From: Pyxidicoccus parkwaysis
GTDB taxonomy: Bacteria > Myxococcota > Myxococcia > Myxococcales > Myxococcaceae
DNA length: 64,000 nucleotides
NCBI RefSeq assembly: GCF_017301735.1
Contig: NZ_CP071090.1
Location: 6,438,001 to 6,502,000 of the forward strand
Direction: 5' to 3'
In this document: positions 36,262 through 44,904 of the stretch, piece after piece
Position numbering within the stretch: the first letter of the stretch is position 1
Layout of the letters: every line of letters begins with the position of its first letter
Position numbers and translations under genes: made by a program
Notes under the pieces: generated by a model
Told to the model about the DNA's origin: nothing
What the model saw: only the letters and a program-made list of their open reading frames with translations
Database searches by the model: none

Positions 36262-37722
36262 CTACGGGGCCACCTTCCACGTCGTCCCAGCAGGCGTGTC
36301 CATGATTTCCACGCCCTTCTCCTTCAGCGTCGTGCGCACCCGGTCCGCCGCGGCGAAGTCCTTCGCGGCGCGCGCGGCGGTCCGCTCGGCGAGCAGCCGG
36401 TCGACCTCCGCCACGTCGATGCCGCGCTCACGCACCGCCCTGTCTCGGCGGCGCAGGAGCCACTGGCCCGCGTCGTCCTCGAAGAGGCCGAGCACTCCGG
36501 ACACGCGGCGCACGTCCTCACGCAGCGCCTGGAGCGTGCGGCCCACCAGCGGCTTGTCCTTCACCGGCGGCTTGTCCACCAACTCGTTCATCAGCACGAA
36601 GAGGCCGGACAGCGCGCCGAGTGCGCCCGCGGTGTTGAAGTCGTCGTCCATGGCCGCTTCGAACTCGGTGAAGAAGCGGTGCGGCTCTCCGTGGAGCGGC
36701 CCCTTGCCGAAGTCCTTGCCCGCCACGCGGTCGTCCACCTTGCGCAGCGTCTCGTAGAAGTACTCCATGCGTACTTCCGCGTCCGCCAGCGCCTTGTCGT
36801 TGAAGTGCAGCGGGTGGCGGTAGTGCGTGGAGAGGAAGAAGAAGCGCAGGGCCTCCGGGTCCACCTTGGCCAATGCGTCGCGCAGGCGCACCACGTTGCC
36901 CAGCGACTTGGACATCTTCGCGCCTTCGAGGTCCAGGAAGCCGCAGTGCATCCAGTACTTGGCGAAGGGCTTGTCGTTGGCGGACTCGCTCTGGGCAATC
37001 TCGTTTTCGTGGTGGGGGAAGATGAGGTCCAGCGCCCCGCCATGGATGTCGAATGTCTCGCCCAGGTACTTCGCGCTCATCGCCGAGCACTCGATGTGCC
37101 AGCCCGGCCGGCCCTTGCCCCAGGGGCTGTCCCACGAGGGCTCGCCCGGCTTGGCCGCCTTCCACAGCGCGAAATCGAGCGGCTCGCGCTTCTGCTCGCC
37201 CGGCTGGACGCGCTCTCCCACGCAGAGCTCGTCGAGGTGGCGCTTGGAGAGCTTCGCGTAGTCCGGGTCGCTGCTGACGGAGAAGTACACGTCGCCCTGC
37301 GACTCGTACGCGTGGCCCTTGTCCACGAGCTTGCGGATGATGTCGACGATTTCGGTGATGTGCTCGCTCACCTTCGGCGAGACGTCCGGCTCCAGCAGGT
37401 GCAGGGCGCGGGCGTCCTCACGGAAGATTTCGACGTAGCGCGCGGCCAGCGCCACCGGGGCCTCGCCCGTCTCGGCGGCGGCCTTGATGATTTTGTCATC
37501 CACGTCCGTGTAGTTGCGGACGTACCGGACCTTGAACCCCCGGTGGCGGAGGTAGCGCACCACCACGTCGAAGGAGGTGAAGGTGCGGGCGTTGCCGATA
37601 TGGATGTAGCTGTACGTGGTAGGTCCACACACATAGACACCGACCTCGCCAGGGGTGGCGGGCTCCAGCAGCTCCTTCTGCATGGTCATCGTGTTGAAGA
37701 GCCGGATGGATGGCGAGGTCAC
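36262..37722 (-). CDS. cysS: Cysteinyl-tRNA synthetase
   Basis: 486-residue class I synthetase. The HIGH motif reads HIGN in YSYIHIGNART, KMSKS is in GAKMSKSLGN, and the zinc/active-site Cys are in VYVCGPTTY and HIECSAMS with HHENE. The GTG at 37722 follows AGGAGG by ten bases; a TTG three codons upstream is too close to that site. The upstream part of the same open frame is antisense to the FHA gene and Arg/Pro-rich, so it is not coding. Confidence 0.96.
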   Translation of the reverse strand: MTSPSIRLFNTMTMQKELLEPATPGEVGVYVCGPTTYSYIHIGNARTFTSFDVVVRYLRHRGFKVRYVRNYTDVDDKIIKAAAETGEAPVALAARYVEIFREDARALHLLEPDVSPKVSEHITEIVDIIRKLVDKGHAYESQGDVYFSVSSDPDYAKLSKRHLDELCVGERVQPGEQKREPLDFALWKAAKPGEPSWDSPWGKGRPGWHIECSAMSAKYLGETFDIHGGALDLIFPHHENEIAQSESANDKPFAKYWMHCGFLDLEGAKMSKSLGNVVRLRDALAKVDPEALRFFFLSTHYRHPLHFNDKALADAEVRMEYFYETLRKVDDRVAGKDFGKGPLHGEPHRFFTEFEAAMDDDFNTAGALGALSGLFVLMNELVDKPPVKDKPLVGRTLQALREDVRRVSGVLGLFEDDAGQWLLRRRDRAVRERGIDVAEVDRLLAERTAARAAKDFAAADRVRTTLKEKGVEIMDTPAGTTWKVAP

Positions 37723-37889
37723 TTGCGACAATCCTCCTGTGTTCGTAGTCGTGGGTGTGGCCGGCACTCTAGGATCGCGGTCCCCACACAGGCCAGCATT
37801 CACCAGGGAATCGCGAGTACTGGGTGGCGCTGAGCAGTAGGCTCCTGCCTTCGGGAAACTTTCGGAAGTTCGTATGGGAGAATGGCCGC

Positions 37890-39392
37890 ATGGCTCCACC
37901 GAATCCCAAGCGCCCGCCGCGCCCTCCCCGTCCGCCGGGCACGCAGGCGCCGAAGGACTCCGACGTGGAGCTCCCCTTCGATGACGACGAGGTGGACCCC
38001 CTGAGGGCTGACGACCCGCGCCCGCAGCGCGTGCCGCAGTACCCGGCGGGTTCGCGCCGCAGCCGGCGGCAGGGAAGCGAGCACGCGAGCCATGACCGCG
38101 AGCTGGCCCCGCGCTTCGACTGGTCGCACGAGTACTCGGACCCCGGCCACCCGCCCGCCTTTCTGTACGTCGAGCGAGGGCCCGGCCTGGGCCAGCTCGT
38201 GCCGGTGAAGCAGGGCTCGCTGGTGATGGGGCGCTCGTCATCCTCGGACCTGCGGTTGCAGCACCCGTCCATCAGCCGCCGCCATGCACAGCTCACGCGG
38301 CGCGCGGACCGCTTCTACCTGAAGGACTTGAGCAGCCAGAACGGCACGTTCCTCAACCGCAACCGCGTCACCACCGAGGTGGAGGTGCAGCCGGGGGACG
38401 AGGTCTCCATGGGCAACGCGCTGCTGCGGCTGCGCGGCCCGGGAGGAACGCCGGCACTGGGCGTGCCCGCCGTCACCGCCACCACGACGGTTCCGGATGG
38501 CGGCAGGAAGAAGGGGCCCGGCACGCTCGGCGTGGCCATCATCGCGGCGGTGCTGGGCTCGGCCGTCGCGGCGCTCGTCACGGGCATCGCGGTGGGGCTC
38601 GGCGGCGACGACGCTGAAGCACCCGCGAAGAGTCCCACGAAGTCCGTCACGCAGCTGGCCTCGATGGAGCCCGAGCTCGCGGCCGTGAGCACCGCGGGCC
38701 AGACGCCGACGGGTTCGGCGGCGAGTGCTTCGGGTAGCCAGGTCGCGGCGCCCACCGGAGTGCCTTCGGGCACCGGGACTGGAGCACAGCAGACGGCGGC
38801 GAATCCCGAGGCGGCCGAGCGTGCGAGCGGCACCGAGGTGCAGACGCCTCGCATCCGCATCGAGGTGACTCCGGGGCCGAGTGCCTCGGACGTGGCGCGC
38901 GGAGTGGCGCGCGCTTCGGTGGCGAAGCTGGAGCGCTCCGAAGCAGCGACTTCCGCGCACGACGTGGCGACGCGGCCAGGCACGTCCGCGGAGGCGGACG
39001 TGCTGAAGCGCTACGAGGCGGGCGAGGTGTCCGTGGCTCGCGAGCGGGCCCGGGCGGCGCAGCTCCATTCGCTGTACACGCAGCTGGCGCGCTTCGAGAA
39101 CGCCGAGGCCGAGTTCCACAAGGCGCTGTTGAAGCAGGACCTGCCGCGCGCCATCACCCAGCTCACCACGGCGGTGACGGTGGACGAGGCCCTCGCGGCG
39201 GGCCGCAGCCGGCATGGCCCGCAGCTCCGAAAGCAACTGGCGGACCTGCACGTGCAGGCGGGCACGGCGCACGGCAGGGCCGGCCGGGTGGACGCGGCCC
39301 GCGCGTCCTTCGAGCAGGCGCTGAAGTACGACGCCGGCCACCGCGAGGCCCGCGAGCAACTCGAGAAGCTCAGCCCTTCCGCAGCCCCCTGA
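37890..39392 (+). CDS. FHA-domain membrane protein with TPR-like C-terminus
   Basis: 500 residues. A Pro/Arg-rich disordered start precedes an FHA domain at about 95-185 (GSLVMGRSSSSDLRLQHPSISRRHAQL, then DLSSQNGTFLNRNRV) with the phosphothreonine-binding GR, SxxH and NG residues intact. A membrane helix at about 212-238 (LGVAIIAAVLGSAVAALVTGIAVGLGG) and a Ser/Thr/Ala-rich linker follow. The helical TPR-like tail contains RASFEQALKYDAGHREAREQL. The FHA faces the cytosol, so it probably reads out a Ser/Thr kinase, of which myxobacteria have many. GGGAG lies nine bases before the ATG. Confidence 0.88.
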   Translation: MAPPNPKRPPRPPRPPGTQAPKDSDVELPFDDDEVDPLRADDPRPQRVPQYPAGSRRSRRQGSEHASHDRELAPRFDWSHEYSDPGHPPAFLYVERGPGLGQLVPVKQGSLVMGRSSSSDLRLQHPSISRRHAQLTRRADRFYLKDLSSQNGTFLNRNRVTTEVEVQPGDEVSMGNALLRLRGPGGTPALGVPAVTATTTVPDGGRKKGPGTLGVAIIAAVLGSAVAALVTGIAVGLGGDDAEAPAKSPTKSVTQLASMEPELAAVSTAGQTPTGSAASASGSQVAAPTGVPSGTGTGAQQTAANPEAAERASGTEVQTPRIRIEVTPGPSASDVARGVARASVAKLERSEAATSAHDVATRPGTSAEADVLKRYEAGEVSVARERARAAQLHSLYTQLARFENAEAEFHKALLKQDLPRAITQLTTAVTVDEALAAGRSRHGPQLRKQLADLHVQAGTAHGRAGRVDAARASFEQALKYDAGHREAREQLEKLSPSAAP

Positions 39393-40017
39393 CCAGCAGC
39401 CCTGCGTTCAGCGCCATGAAGGCAACGAGCGCCAGGGCCACCAGCACGAGGCCCCGGTCCGCGCCCGGCTGCTCCCCTTCGACGAGCAGCCACAGCCGCC
39501 CTTCGTGGGGCTGCACCTCACCCATGCTCTTCAAGAGGGCCAGCGCCTCGCGGTAGCGCGGCGCGTCCTCCTCCGACAACAGCCGCCCCCGGACGGCGAA
39601 GGGGCGCTGGTCAGGCTGCGGCGGCGGACGTCCCTGCGCCCACTCCTCCCCGTCCAGCGCGCCCCGGCGCACCACGAGCGGCGACTCCCGCAGCCCCACC
39701 AGCACGTAGAGGCCGTTGTCCGTGCGCTCATAGGCGCCGCGCGCCGTGGGGATGCCGTGCACCTGCGCGTAGCGGTTGGAGACGAGCGCCTCGTACCGGT
39801 ACGCCCCCTCCGTCCCCAGCGTCAGCGGGGCCCTCGGGGAGAAGAAGTAGGCCAGCTCCCGCCGCTGCATCCACAGCAGCGCCCCGGCCACCACAATGGC
39901 CATCACCGCCGCCAGGGGCTTCACGCCCACGCGGCGGCGCGAGAGCCGCGCCTCCAATTCGGCGATGCGGCGCTCCCGCTCCTCCTGCTCCGGAGATATG
40001 GACGACGGCTCGCTCAT
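39370..40017 (-). CDS. Predicted two-TM membrane protein, convergent with the FHA gene
   Basis: 215 residues with a charged N-terminal helix, a membrane segment at about 36-52 (AAVMAIVVAGALLWM), a soluble central domain (GAYRYEALVSNRYAQVHG, YVLVGLRESPLVVRRG) and a second membrane helix near the C-terminus (GLVLVALALVAFMALNAGLLV). I do not recognise the family. Its last 23 bases overlap the end of the FHA gene on the other strand. It lies behind cdnL, from which a terminator separates it. Confidence 0.75.
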   Translation of the reverse strand: MSEPSSISPEQEERERRIAELEARLSRRRVGVKPLAAVMAIVVAGALLWMQRRELAYFFSPRAPLTLGTEGAYRYEALVSNRYAQVHGIPTARGAYERTDNGLYVLVGLRESPLVVRRGALDGEEWAQGRPPPQPDQRPFAVRGRLLSEEDAPRYREALALLKSMGEVQPHEGRLWLLVEGEQPGADRGLVLVALALVAFMALNAGLLVRGLRKG

Positions 40018-40033
40018 GGCGTGGAAAGACGAA

Positions 40034-40064
40034 GCCCCGAGTCCCCATCAAGGGAACCCGGGGC
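40034..40064 (-). terminator. Intrinsic terminator of cdnL
   Basis: On the leftward strand GCCCCGGGTTCCC and GGGGACTCGGGGC form a 13-bp stem with near-perfect pairing around a five-base loop, followed by TTCGTCTTTCC. It begins 33 bases after the cdnL stop. Confidence 0.65.
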
Positions 40065-40096
40065 GGAGCGTCTCGGGCGTGGGCCCGGCAGACGAC

Positions 40097-40591
40097 TCAG
40101 GCGAGGTTGAAGATCTTCTTCAGGTCCGACTCGATCTCTTCCTCGGAGCAGTCCTTGGCCAGCGACAGCTCCTTGATGAGCAGCGAGCGGGCCGTGTCGA
40201 GCATCTTCCGCTCGCCGAAGGACAGGTCCTTGTCGCCCTTCAGGAGGTAGAGGTCGCGCAGCACTTCGGCGATCTCGAAGACGGAGCCCGTCTTGATCTT
40301 CTCCATGTACTCCCGGTAGCGACGGTTCCACGTCGTGGAGTCGACCGAGATGTCCTTCTCCTTGAGGATGGAGTAGACCTGCTTGACGTCCTCCTCGCTG
40401 ATGATCTCCCGGAGGCCGACCGACCCGACCTTGTTGATCGGGATCATGATCCGCATCCCGTTCTCGAGGATGCGCAGCACGTAGAAGGACTGGCGCTGCC
40501 CGGCCACCTCGGTGTGCTCGATACCCATCACCTCACCGACGCCCTGGCCCGGATAGACCGCCTTGTCACCAGTCTTGAAGCTGGTCTGCAC
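40097..40591 (-). CDS. cdnL: CdnL, CarD-family RNA polymerase-binding regulator
   Basis: Stand-alone CarD-N-terminal-like protein of 164 residues. A Tudor-like RNAP beta-binding domain (about 1-65, GDKAVYPGQGVGEVMGIE) is followed by a helical domain (about 70-160, RRYREYMEKIKTGSVFEIAEVLRDLYLL). The protein stabilises open complexes at rRNA and other promoters and is known to be essential in Myxococcus xanthus. The GTG start at 40591 is fixed by AAGGAGG seven bases upstream. It is divergent from comEC. Confidence 0.96.
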   Translation of the reverse strand: MQTSFKTGDKAVYPGQGVGEVMGIEHTEVAGQRQSFYVLRILENGMRIMIPINKVGSVGLREIISEEDVKQVYSILKEKDISVDSTTWNRRYREYMEKIKTGSVFEIAEVLRDLYLLKGDKDLSFGERKMLDTARSLLIKELSLAKDCSEEEIESDLKKIFNLA

Positions 40592-40636
40592 TAACTGCCT
40601 CCTTGAAAGACTCGATGCCGGCCTTTCAGCCGGGCA

Positions 40637-40665
40637 CTACTACCACAAACCACATCCACGGGCAA
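40637..40665 (-). promoter_or_regulatory. Candidate sigma70-type promoter of cdnL
   Basis: On the leftward strand TTGCCC is followed after 17 bases by TAGTAG, which ends 46 bases before the cdnL GTG. It is an imperfect match and unproven. Confidence 0.4.
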
Positions 40666-40675
40666 CGATAACGCC

Positions 40676-40705
40676 TTGACCACCCCTTCCGCGCCCGACT
40701 AGGTT
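40676..40705 (+). promoter_or_regulatory. Candidate sigma70-type promoter of comEC
   Basis: TTGACC (40676-40681) is followed after 18 bases by TAGGTT (40700-40705). Transcription would begin near 40712, only about ten bases before the GTG at 40723. This slightly favours the downstream comEC start at 40777. Confidence 0.4.
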
Positions 40706-40722
40706 GTCGGTTTTCGTACGCG

Positions 40723-43311
40723 GTGTCGCCATCTGTGCGCGCCCGCGTGACGACGGCGGCGGGTGGGGGTGGGGCGGTGGATCGTCATGCGTGGCGCGAC
40801 GTGGGGTCGCGGCCTTTATTCTTTCCCGCTTTGAGCTTCACGCTCGGCGCGCTTTGCGCACCAGCAACACTTATCGGGCCCCTGCCATTTCTGGTTTCAG
40901 GGGCTTTGCTGGGAGCACTCGCTCTAGCGCTCGCTCGCCTGCCTGGTGCCCATCTCGCGGTGCTGGGCGCGCTCTGGTCGGCGGGAGCGGGCCTCGCGTG
41001 CTGGGAGGCTGGGGTGGAGGTGCCCCCGGCCCTCATGTCCGGAGGCCCGGCGGTGCTGGAGGGCGAAGCGGAGCGGGTGGAGCGCTTCGACGGAGCCACG
41101 CGGGTGCGCGTGGCGGTGGCCCGCGCTGGAGTGCCTGACGGCTCGTTGGAGTCAGCACGCTTCCGGGTGAGCCTGTCGCTGCGCGGAACTCCCATGGAGT
41201 TGCTGCCGGGACAGCGCATGCGGGTGGAGGCGCGGCTTTCGCCGGAGGTGCCGCCCGGTAATCCAGGAGAGAAGGACTTCGGCGTCGCGCGGCGGCGGCA
41301 GGGCGTGGCCTTCACCGGCGGGGCGGACGCGAGCCGCGTGCTGGTGCTCTCCCCTGCCCCGGGCTGGCGGAGCGCGCTGGAGGCGACTCGCGCTCGGCTG
41401 GCGGTGGCGGTGCATGCGGTGGCGCCCTCGAAGGACGCGGCGGCGCTGTTCCTCACGCTGGCCGCGGGACAGCGCGCGGAACTGGATGACACGTGGGAGG
41501 AGGCCTTCTCCCGCGCGGGGCTGGCGCACGTGCTGAGCGTCAGCGGGCTGCACGTGGCGGCGCTGGCGCTGATGACGCTCGCGCTGCTGAGGCGCGGGTT
41601 GGTGCGCGCGGGGGCCCGGTGGCGGAAGCTGGACGCGCGCCGGGTGGCGGCGCCCGCGGCGGTGCCCTTCGTCTGGGCGTATGTCCTCTTCACCGGCAAC
41701 CAGCCGCCCGCGGTGCGCTCGGCGGTGATGGCCACGGTGGTGTTGCTGGGGCTGGCGCTGTGGCGGCGCGCGGATGGGCTCAACGGGCTCGCCGCCGCGG
41801 CGGTGGTGCTGGTGGCGTGGGCGCCGTCCAGCGTGATGGATTTGTCGCTGCGGCTATCCTTCCTCGCGGTGCTGGGGCTGGTGCTGCTGTCCCCTCCGCT
41901 GCGGGAGGCGATTCCGCTGGCGCCTCCAAACCCCCAGGAGCCCCGGCGCCTGCGGCGTTGGTGGGGACAGGCACGCGAGTCGGTGGCGCAGACCTTGAGC
42001 GCGAGCGCCGCCGCCACGCTGTCGGGACTGCCCGTGGTGGCCGCGGCCTTCGGGCGGGTGAGCCTGGCGGGGCTCGTCTCCAACATCGTCGCCCTGCCCC
42101 TGTGCGGGCTGCTCACGGGGCTGGCCGCGGGCGGGGCCGCGCTCTTCGTGGTGGCGCCCGTGCTCGCCACGCCGGTGCTGTGGGCCGGCGCGTGGGCGTC
42201 CGAACTGCTCCTGGCCATCACCCGCTTCTTCGCCGCCGTGCCACTGGCCGCCGTGGAGGTGCCCGCGCTGGGAGGGCTCGCGGCGACGCTGTACGCGGCG
42301 GGGCTGCTGACGTGGGCGCTCGGCACGGGGCGGTGGAGGCTGGGCGGGTGGCTGGCACCCGTGGCAGTCGTAGGGACGGTGCTCGCACCGAAGCTGCTGC
42401 CAGAGCCGGGCCTGCGCATCACCTTCCTCTCGGTGGGCCAGGGCGACTCGGTGGTGCTCAGCTCACGGGGCCACCATGCGCTGGTGGACGGAGGCGGCGT
42501 GCCCGGCGGCATGGACACCGGTGAGCGCTTCGTCGTCCCGTTCCTGAAGCAGGCCGGCATCTCCCGGCTCGATTTGGCGGTGCTGTCCCATCCGCATCCG
42601 GACCATGCGCTGGGCCTGGCGTCGGCGCTGAAGCACGTGCCCACCGAGCGGCTATGGATGCCCGCGGGAGATGGGGATGGCCCCCTGTCGCGGCAGGTGG
42701 TGGCGGCCGCCCGCGACGCGCACGTGGAGGGAGTCGAAGCCGGCCACCCCTCACTGCGCCTGGGCGAGGCCACGCTAGAGGTGCTCGGGCCTCCCGGTCC
42801 TCTCGAGCGCGAGCTGCTGGAGGGCGCGAACGACCGGAGCGTGGTGCTGCGCGTGCGGCATGGCGACGTCACCGTGCTGCTCCCGGGCGACGTGGAGGCG
42901 GACGGAGAGGCGGAGCTCATTGGACAGCTCGACGCGGTGACGGTGATGAAGGCGCCGCACCATGGCTCACGGACGTCGTCCACGGAGGCGATGCTGGCGA
43001 AGACGCGGCCCCGGCACGTGGTCTTCTGTGTCGGGCGGCGCAACCGCTATGGCTTCCCTCACCCGGAGGTGGAAGCGCGCTACCGGGCCGTGGGCAGTGA
43101 GTGCTGGCGGACAGATTTGGACGGGGCCGTCACCGTGGAGAGTGATGGGAAGGACGTCCGGCTGGTCCCCCATCTGCCGCGCGAGCCTTCGACGGAGGAT
43201 GCCCGGGTTGCCGTCGGGGAAGAGCGTCCGCACCCTTCGAACGATGATTTCAGAGGATCTCGACCTCCAGGCGTTGACCGCCGAGCTGAAGAATTCGCTC
43301 GGCCCCGGTGA
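40723..43311 (+). CDS. comEC: ComEC/Rec2 DNA internalisation protein
   Basis: Polytopic inner-membrane channel for single-stranded DNA during natural transformation, up to 862 residues. A DUF4131 N-terminal part precedes the competence membrane domain (GLAHVLSVSGLHVAALALM, TGNQPPAVRSAVMA, LSLRLSFLAVLGL). A C-terminal metallo-beta-lactamase domain carries SHPHPDHALG and APHHGS. The start is uncertain: GTG 40723 or GTG 40777 (844 residues, behind a G-rich GGGTGGGG). The last ~35 residues are polar and overlap the next gene. No other competence gene is in the window. Confidence 0.9.
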   Translation: MSPSVRARVTTAAGGGGAVDRHAWRDVGSRPLFFPALSFTLGALCAPATLIGPLPFLVSGALLGALALALARLPGAHLAVLGALWSAGAGLACWEAGVEVPPALMSGGPAVLEGEAERVERFDGATRVRVAVARAGVPDGSLESARFRVSLSLRGTPMELLPGQRMRVEARLSPEVPPGNPGEKDFGVARRRQGVAFTGGADASRVLVLSPAPGWRSALEATRARLAVAVHAVAPSKDAAALFLTLAAGQRAELDDTWEEAFSRAGLAHVLSVSGLHVAALALMTLALLRRGLVRAGARWRKLDARRVAAPAAVPFVWAYVLFTGNQPPAVRSAVMATVVLLGLALWRRADGLNGLAAAAVVLVAWAPSSVMDLSLRLSFLAVLGLVLLSPPLREAIPLAPPNPQEPRRLRRWWGQARESVAQTLSASAAATLSGLPVVAAAFGRVSLAGLVSNIVALPLCGLLTGLAAGGAALFVVAPVLATPVLWAGAWASELLLAITRFFAAVPLAAVEVPALGGLAATLYAAGLLTWALGTGRWRLGGWLAPVAVVGTVLAPKLLPEPGLRITFLSVGQGDSVVLSSRGHHALVDGGGVPGGMDTGERFVVPFLKQAGISRLDLAVLSHPHPDHALGLASALKHVPTERLWMPAGDGDGPLSRQVVAAARDAHVEGVEAGHPSLRLGEATLEVLGPPGPLERELLEGANDRSVVLRVRHGDVTVLLPGDVEADGEAELIGQLDAVTVMKAPHHGSRTSSTEAMLAKTRPRHVVFCVGRRNRYGFPHPEVEARYRAVGSECWRTDLDGAVTVESDGKDVRLVPHLPREPSTEDARVAVGEERPHPSNDDFRGSRPPGVDRRAEEFARPR

Positions 43312-43498
43312 GCCCGTCGGCTACCTGCGTGGCAAGGCGCTCATGCGGGACGTGCTCGTGCACATGAAGGGCTTCTCGGAGCTCGAGGCCGAGGAGCTCG
43401 TCGACACGCTGGAGCTTCGCGGCTTCCTCCGCTTCCTGGGCGACCCGGCGGAGCGTTCAGTGGCGGACGCCCACTGGGAAATCTCCCCGCACGCATGA
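43244..43498 (+). CDS. Small conserved-looking protein overlapping comEC
   Basis: 84 residues, acidic and helical (VGYLRGKALMRDVLVHMKGFSELEAEELVDTLELRGFL), with no named family. Its first 68 bases overlap the end of comEC in another frame. Codon bias clearly switches to this frame after the overlap, so it is taken as real. ATG 43244 is the only reasonable start; the ribosome-binding site is weak, so coupling to comEC is likely. It ends 15 bases from a convergent gene. Confidence 0.7.
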   Translation: MISEDLDLQALTAELKNSLGPGEPVGYLRGKALMRDVLVHMKGFSELEAEELVDTLELRGFLRFLGDPAERSVADAHWEISPHA

Positions 43499-43513
43499 GG
43501 CGCGTCCGCCTCG

Positions 43514-44713
43514 CTACTGGAAGCTCAGCCAGGCGAAGCGCGGCAGCGCATGGAAGTCCCCGATGAAGAGCGGGGAGAAGGCCTGGCCTTCCACATCGCG
43601 GCGCTGGTGGTGCTCCAGCCGGTACAGGTTGAAGCGCCAGCGGTCTCCCTTCTGGGGCGGAATGTGCGGCACCTCGGCCAGATGCGCGAAGGGAATCTGC
43701 ATCTCCACCGTCCAGCCCTCGTCCTTGTCGGACGGGTTGTCCAGCGTGCCGCGCACCTTCACCGCCGTCTTCATGCCCGAGTCCCACGAGCGGTCCATGC
43801 CCTGCCGGCGCGCGGGGAAGTACGCATCGAAGATGACGTTGTGCGGTGACACCTGCAGCTCGTTGTACGTGCGCCCGTCCGCGTTGGCGTCGAGGAAGAT
43901 TTCCACCACCTCCTCCTCGTAGATGGAGTCGTCGCGGTTGCGCATCGTGCCCCAGATGTCCGGGTCCTCGATGTCGAAGGCCACGTAGAGGTTCGCATCG
44001 TCGTACACGAGCCGCGCCTCGGTGCGCAGCCGCGCGGGACGTCCGTCGAAGCTGCCGACCAGCACCACGGGCCGGGCATCCTTCCACGCCGCGTCGTTCA
44101 GCACGCCGTCGATGGTGGGCGCCTTCTTCACGCGGCCGACGGCGTACTCCGGCAGGTCGGGAGCGTTGCCGCCGAGCTGCGGCCCCAGCATGCGCTGGCT
44201 GCCGTCCTGGGCACTCGGGTCGTCCACCGGGAGGCGCTGGTCGTCGCGCCAGAAGCCGAGCACCACGCGTGCCGGCACGGGCGGCATGGGGACGGAGTGC
44301 ACGTCCTCGATGACCTTGCCCACGGGCCACGACGCGAGCGGCGCGGCACCGCCTTGCACCTCGTGGTCAGCGTTGACGAGCATGCCTCCGCTGGCGGCGT
44401 CGATGATGTGCACGAAAAAGCCGAAGCCCTGCGGCGGCGGGCGCGTGGCCTGGAAGTAGTGCGCCAGGTGCACCTGCTCGCCGGGCGCGGCGTTCGCCGG
44501 AGTCACCTTCGAGCCCAGGTACACCACCGTACCTCCGGCGAAGGTGGCGCCGCTGCGGAAGGTGAGGTCCGCGGGCGCGGCGTCCAGGGTGCGCGCCTGC
44601 GCGGGCGCGGGCAGGCGGGGCGTGCGCTGCTTCGGGCCGGCCTGCTCGTCGCGGCAGGCGGCGAGGCACGTAAGCGTCAGGAGCGGGACGAGGACTTTGG
44701 ACGAGAGGCGCAT
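43514..44713 (-). CDS. Lipoprotein with CBM9-like carbohydrate-binding domain
   Basis: 399 residues. The lipobox is TCLAAC (acylated Cys near residue 20). An N-terminal beta-sandwich (about 50-185) is followed by a CBM9-like domain at about 195-395 with the typical KKAPTIDGVLNDAAWKDA opening, the ARLVYDDANLYVAFDIEDPD strand and EEEVVEIFLDANAD. CBM9-type domains bind sugars or act as stand-alone surface modules. No catalytic domain is attached. An outer-membrane binding role is inferred. Confidence 0.82.
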   Translation of the reverse strand: MRLSSKVLVPLLTLTCLAACRDEQAGPKQRTPRLPAPAQARTLDAAPADLTFRSGATFAGGTVVYLGSKVTPANAAPGEQVHLAHYFQATRPPPQGFGFFVHIIDAASGGMLVNADHEVQGGAAPLASWPVGKVIEDVHSVPMPPVPARVVLGFWRDDQRLPVDDPSAQDGSQRMLGPQLGGNAPDLPEYAVGRVKKAPTIDGVLNDAAWKDARPVVLVGSFDGRPARLRTEARLVYDDANLYVAFDIEDPDIWGTMRNRDDSIYEEEVVEIFLDANADGRTYNELQVSPHNVIFDAYFPARRQGMDRSWDSGMKTAVKVRGTLDNPSDKDEGWTVEMQIPFAHLAEVPHIPPQKGDRWRFNLYRLEHHQRRDVEGQAFSPLFIGDFHALPRFAWLSFQ

Positions 44714-44904
44714 CGAGGCCGGACATCCTAGCGGGCTTCGCGGAGGATGGGTCGGACTGCTCGCGCCACCGCGCGTTCGCGGCTGGCCTGCCCGGAGGGC
44801 ATGTGCACGGAACGCGGGGCCGTTCTTCGCGCCATGAGCATCGGGAATGTGCGGCCCCCACGCGGGTTGGACGGGCGAACGCCGCGCGCGTTACGACTCG
44901 TCGC

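Noticed and set aside
37723-38241. N-terminal extension of cysS to 38241
   Set aside because: The extension is antisense to the FHA gene and Pro/Arg/Gly-rich. The GTG at 37722 with AGGAGG gives a standard CysRS start.
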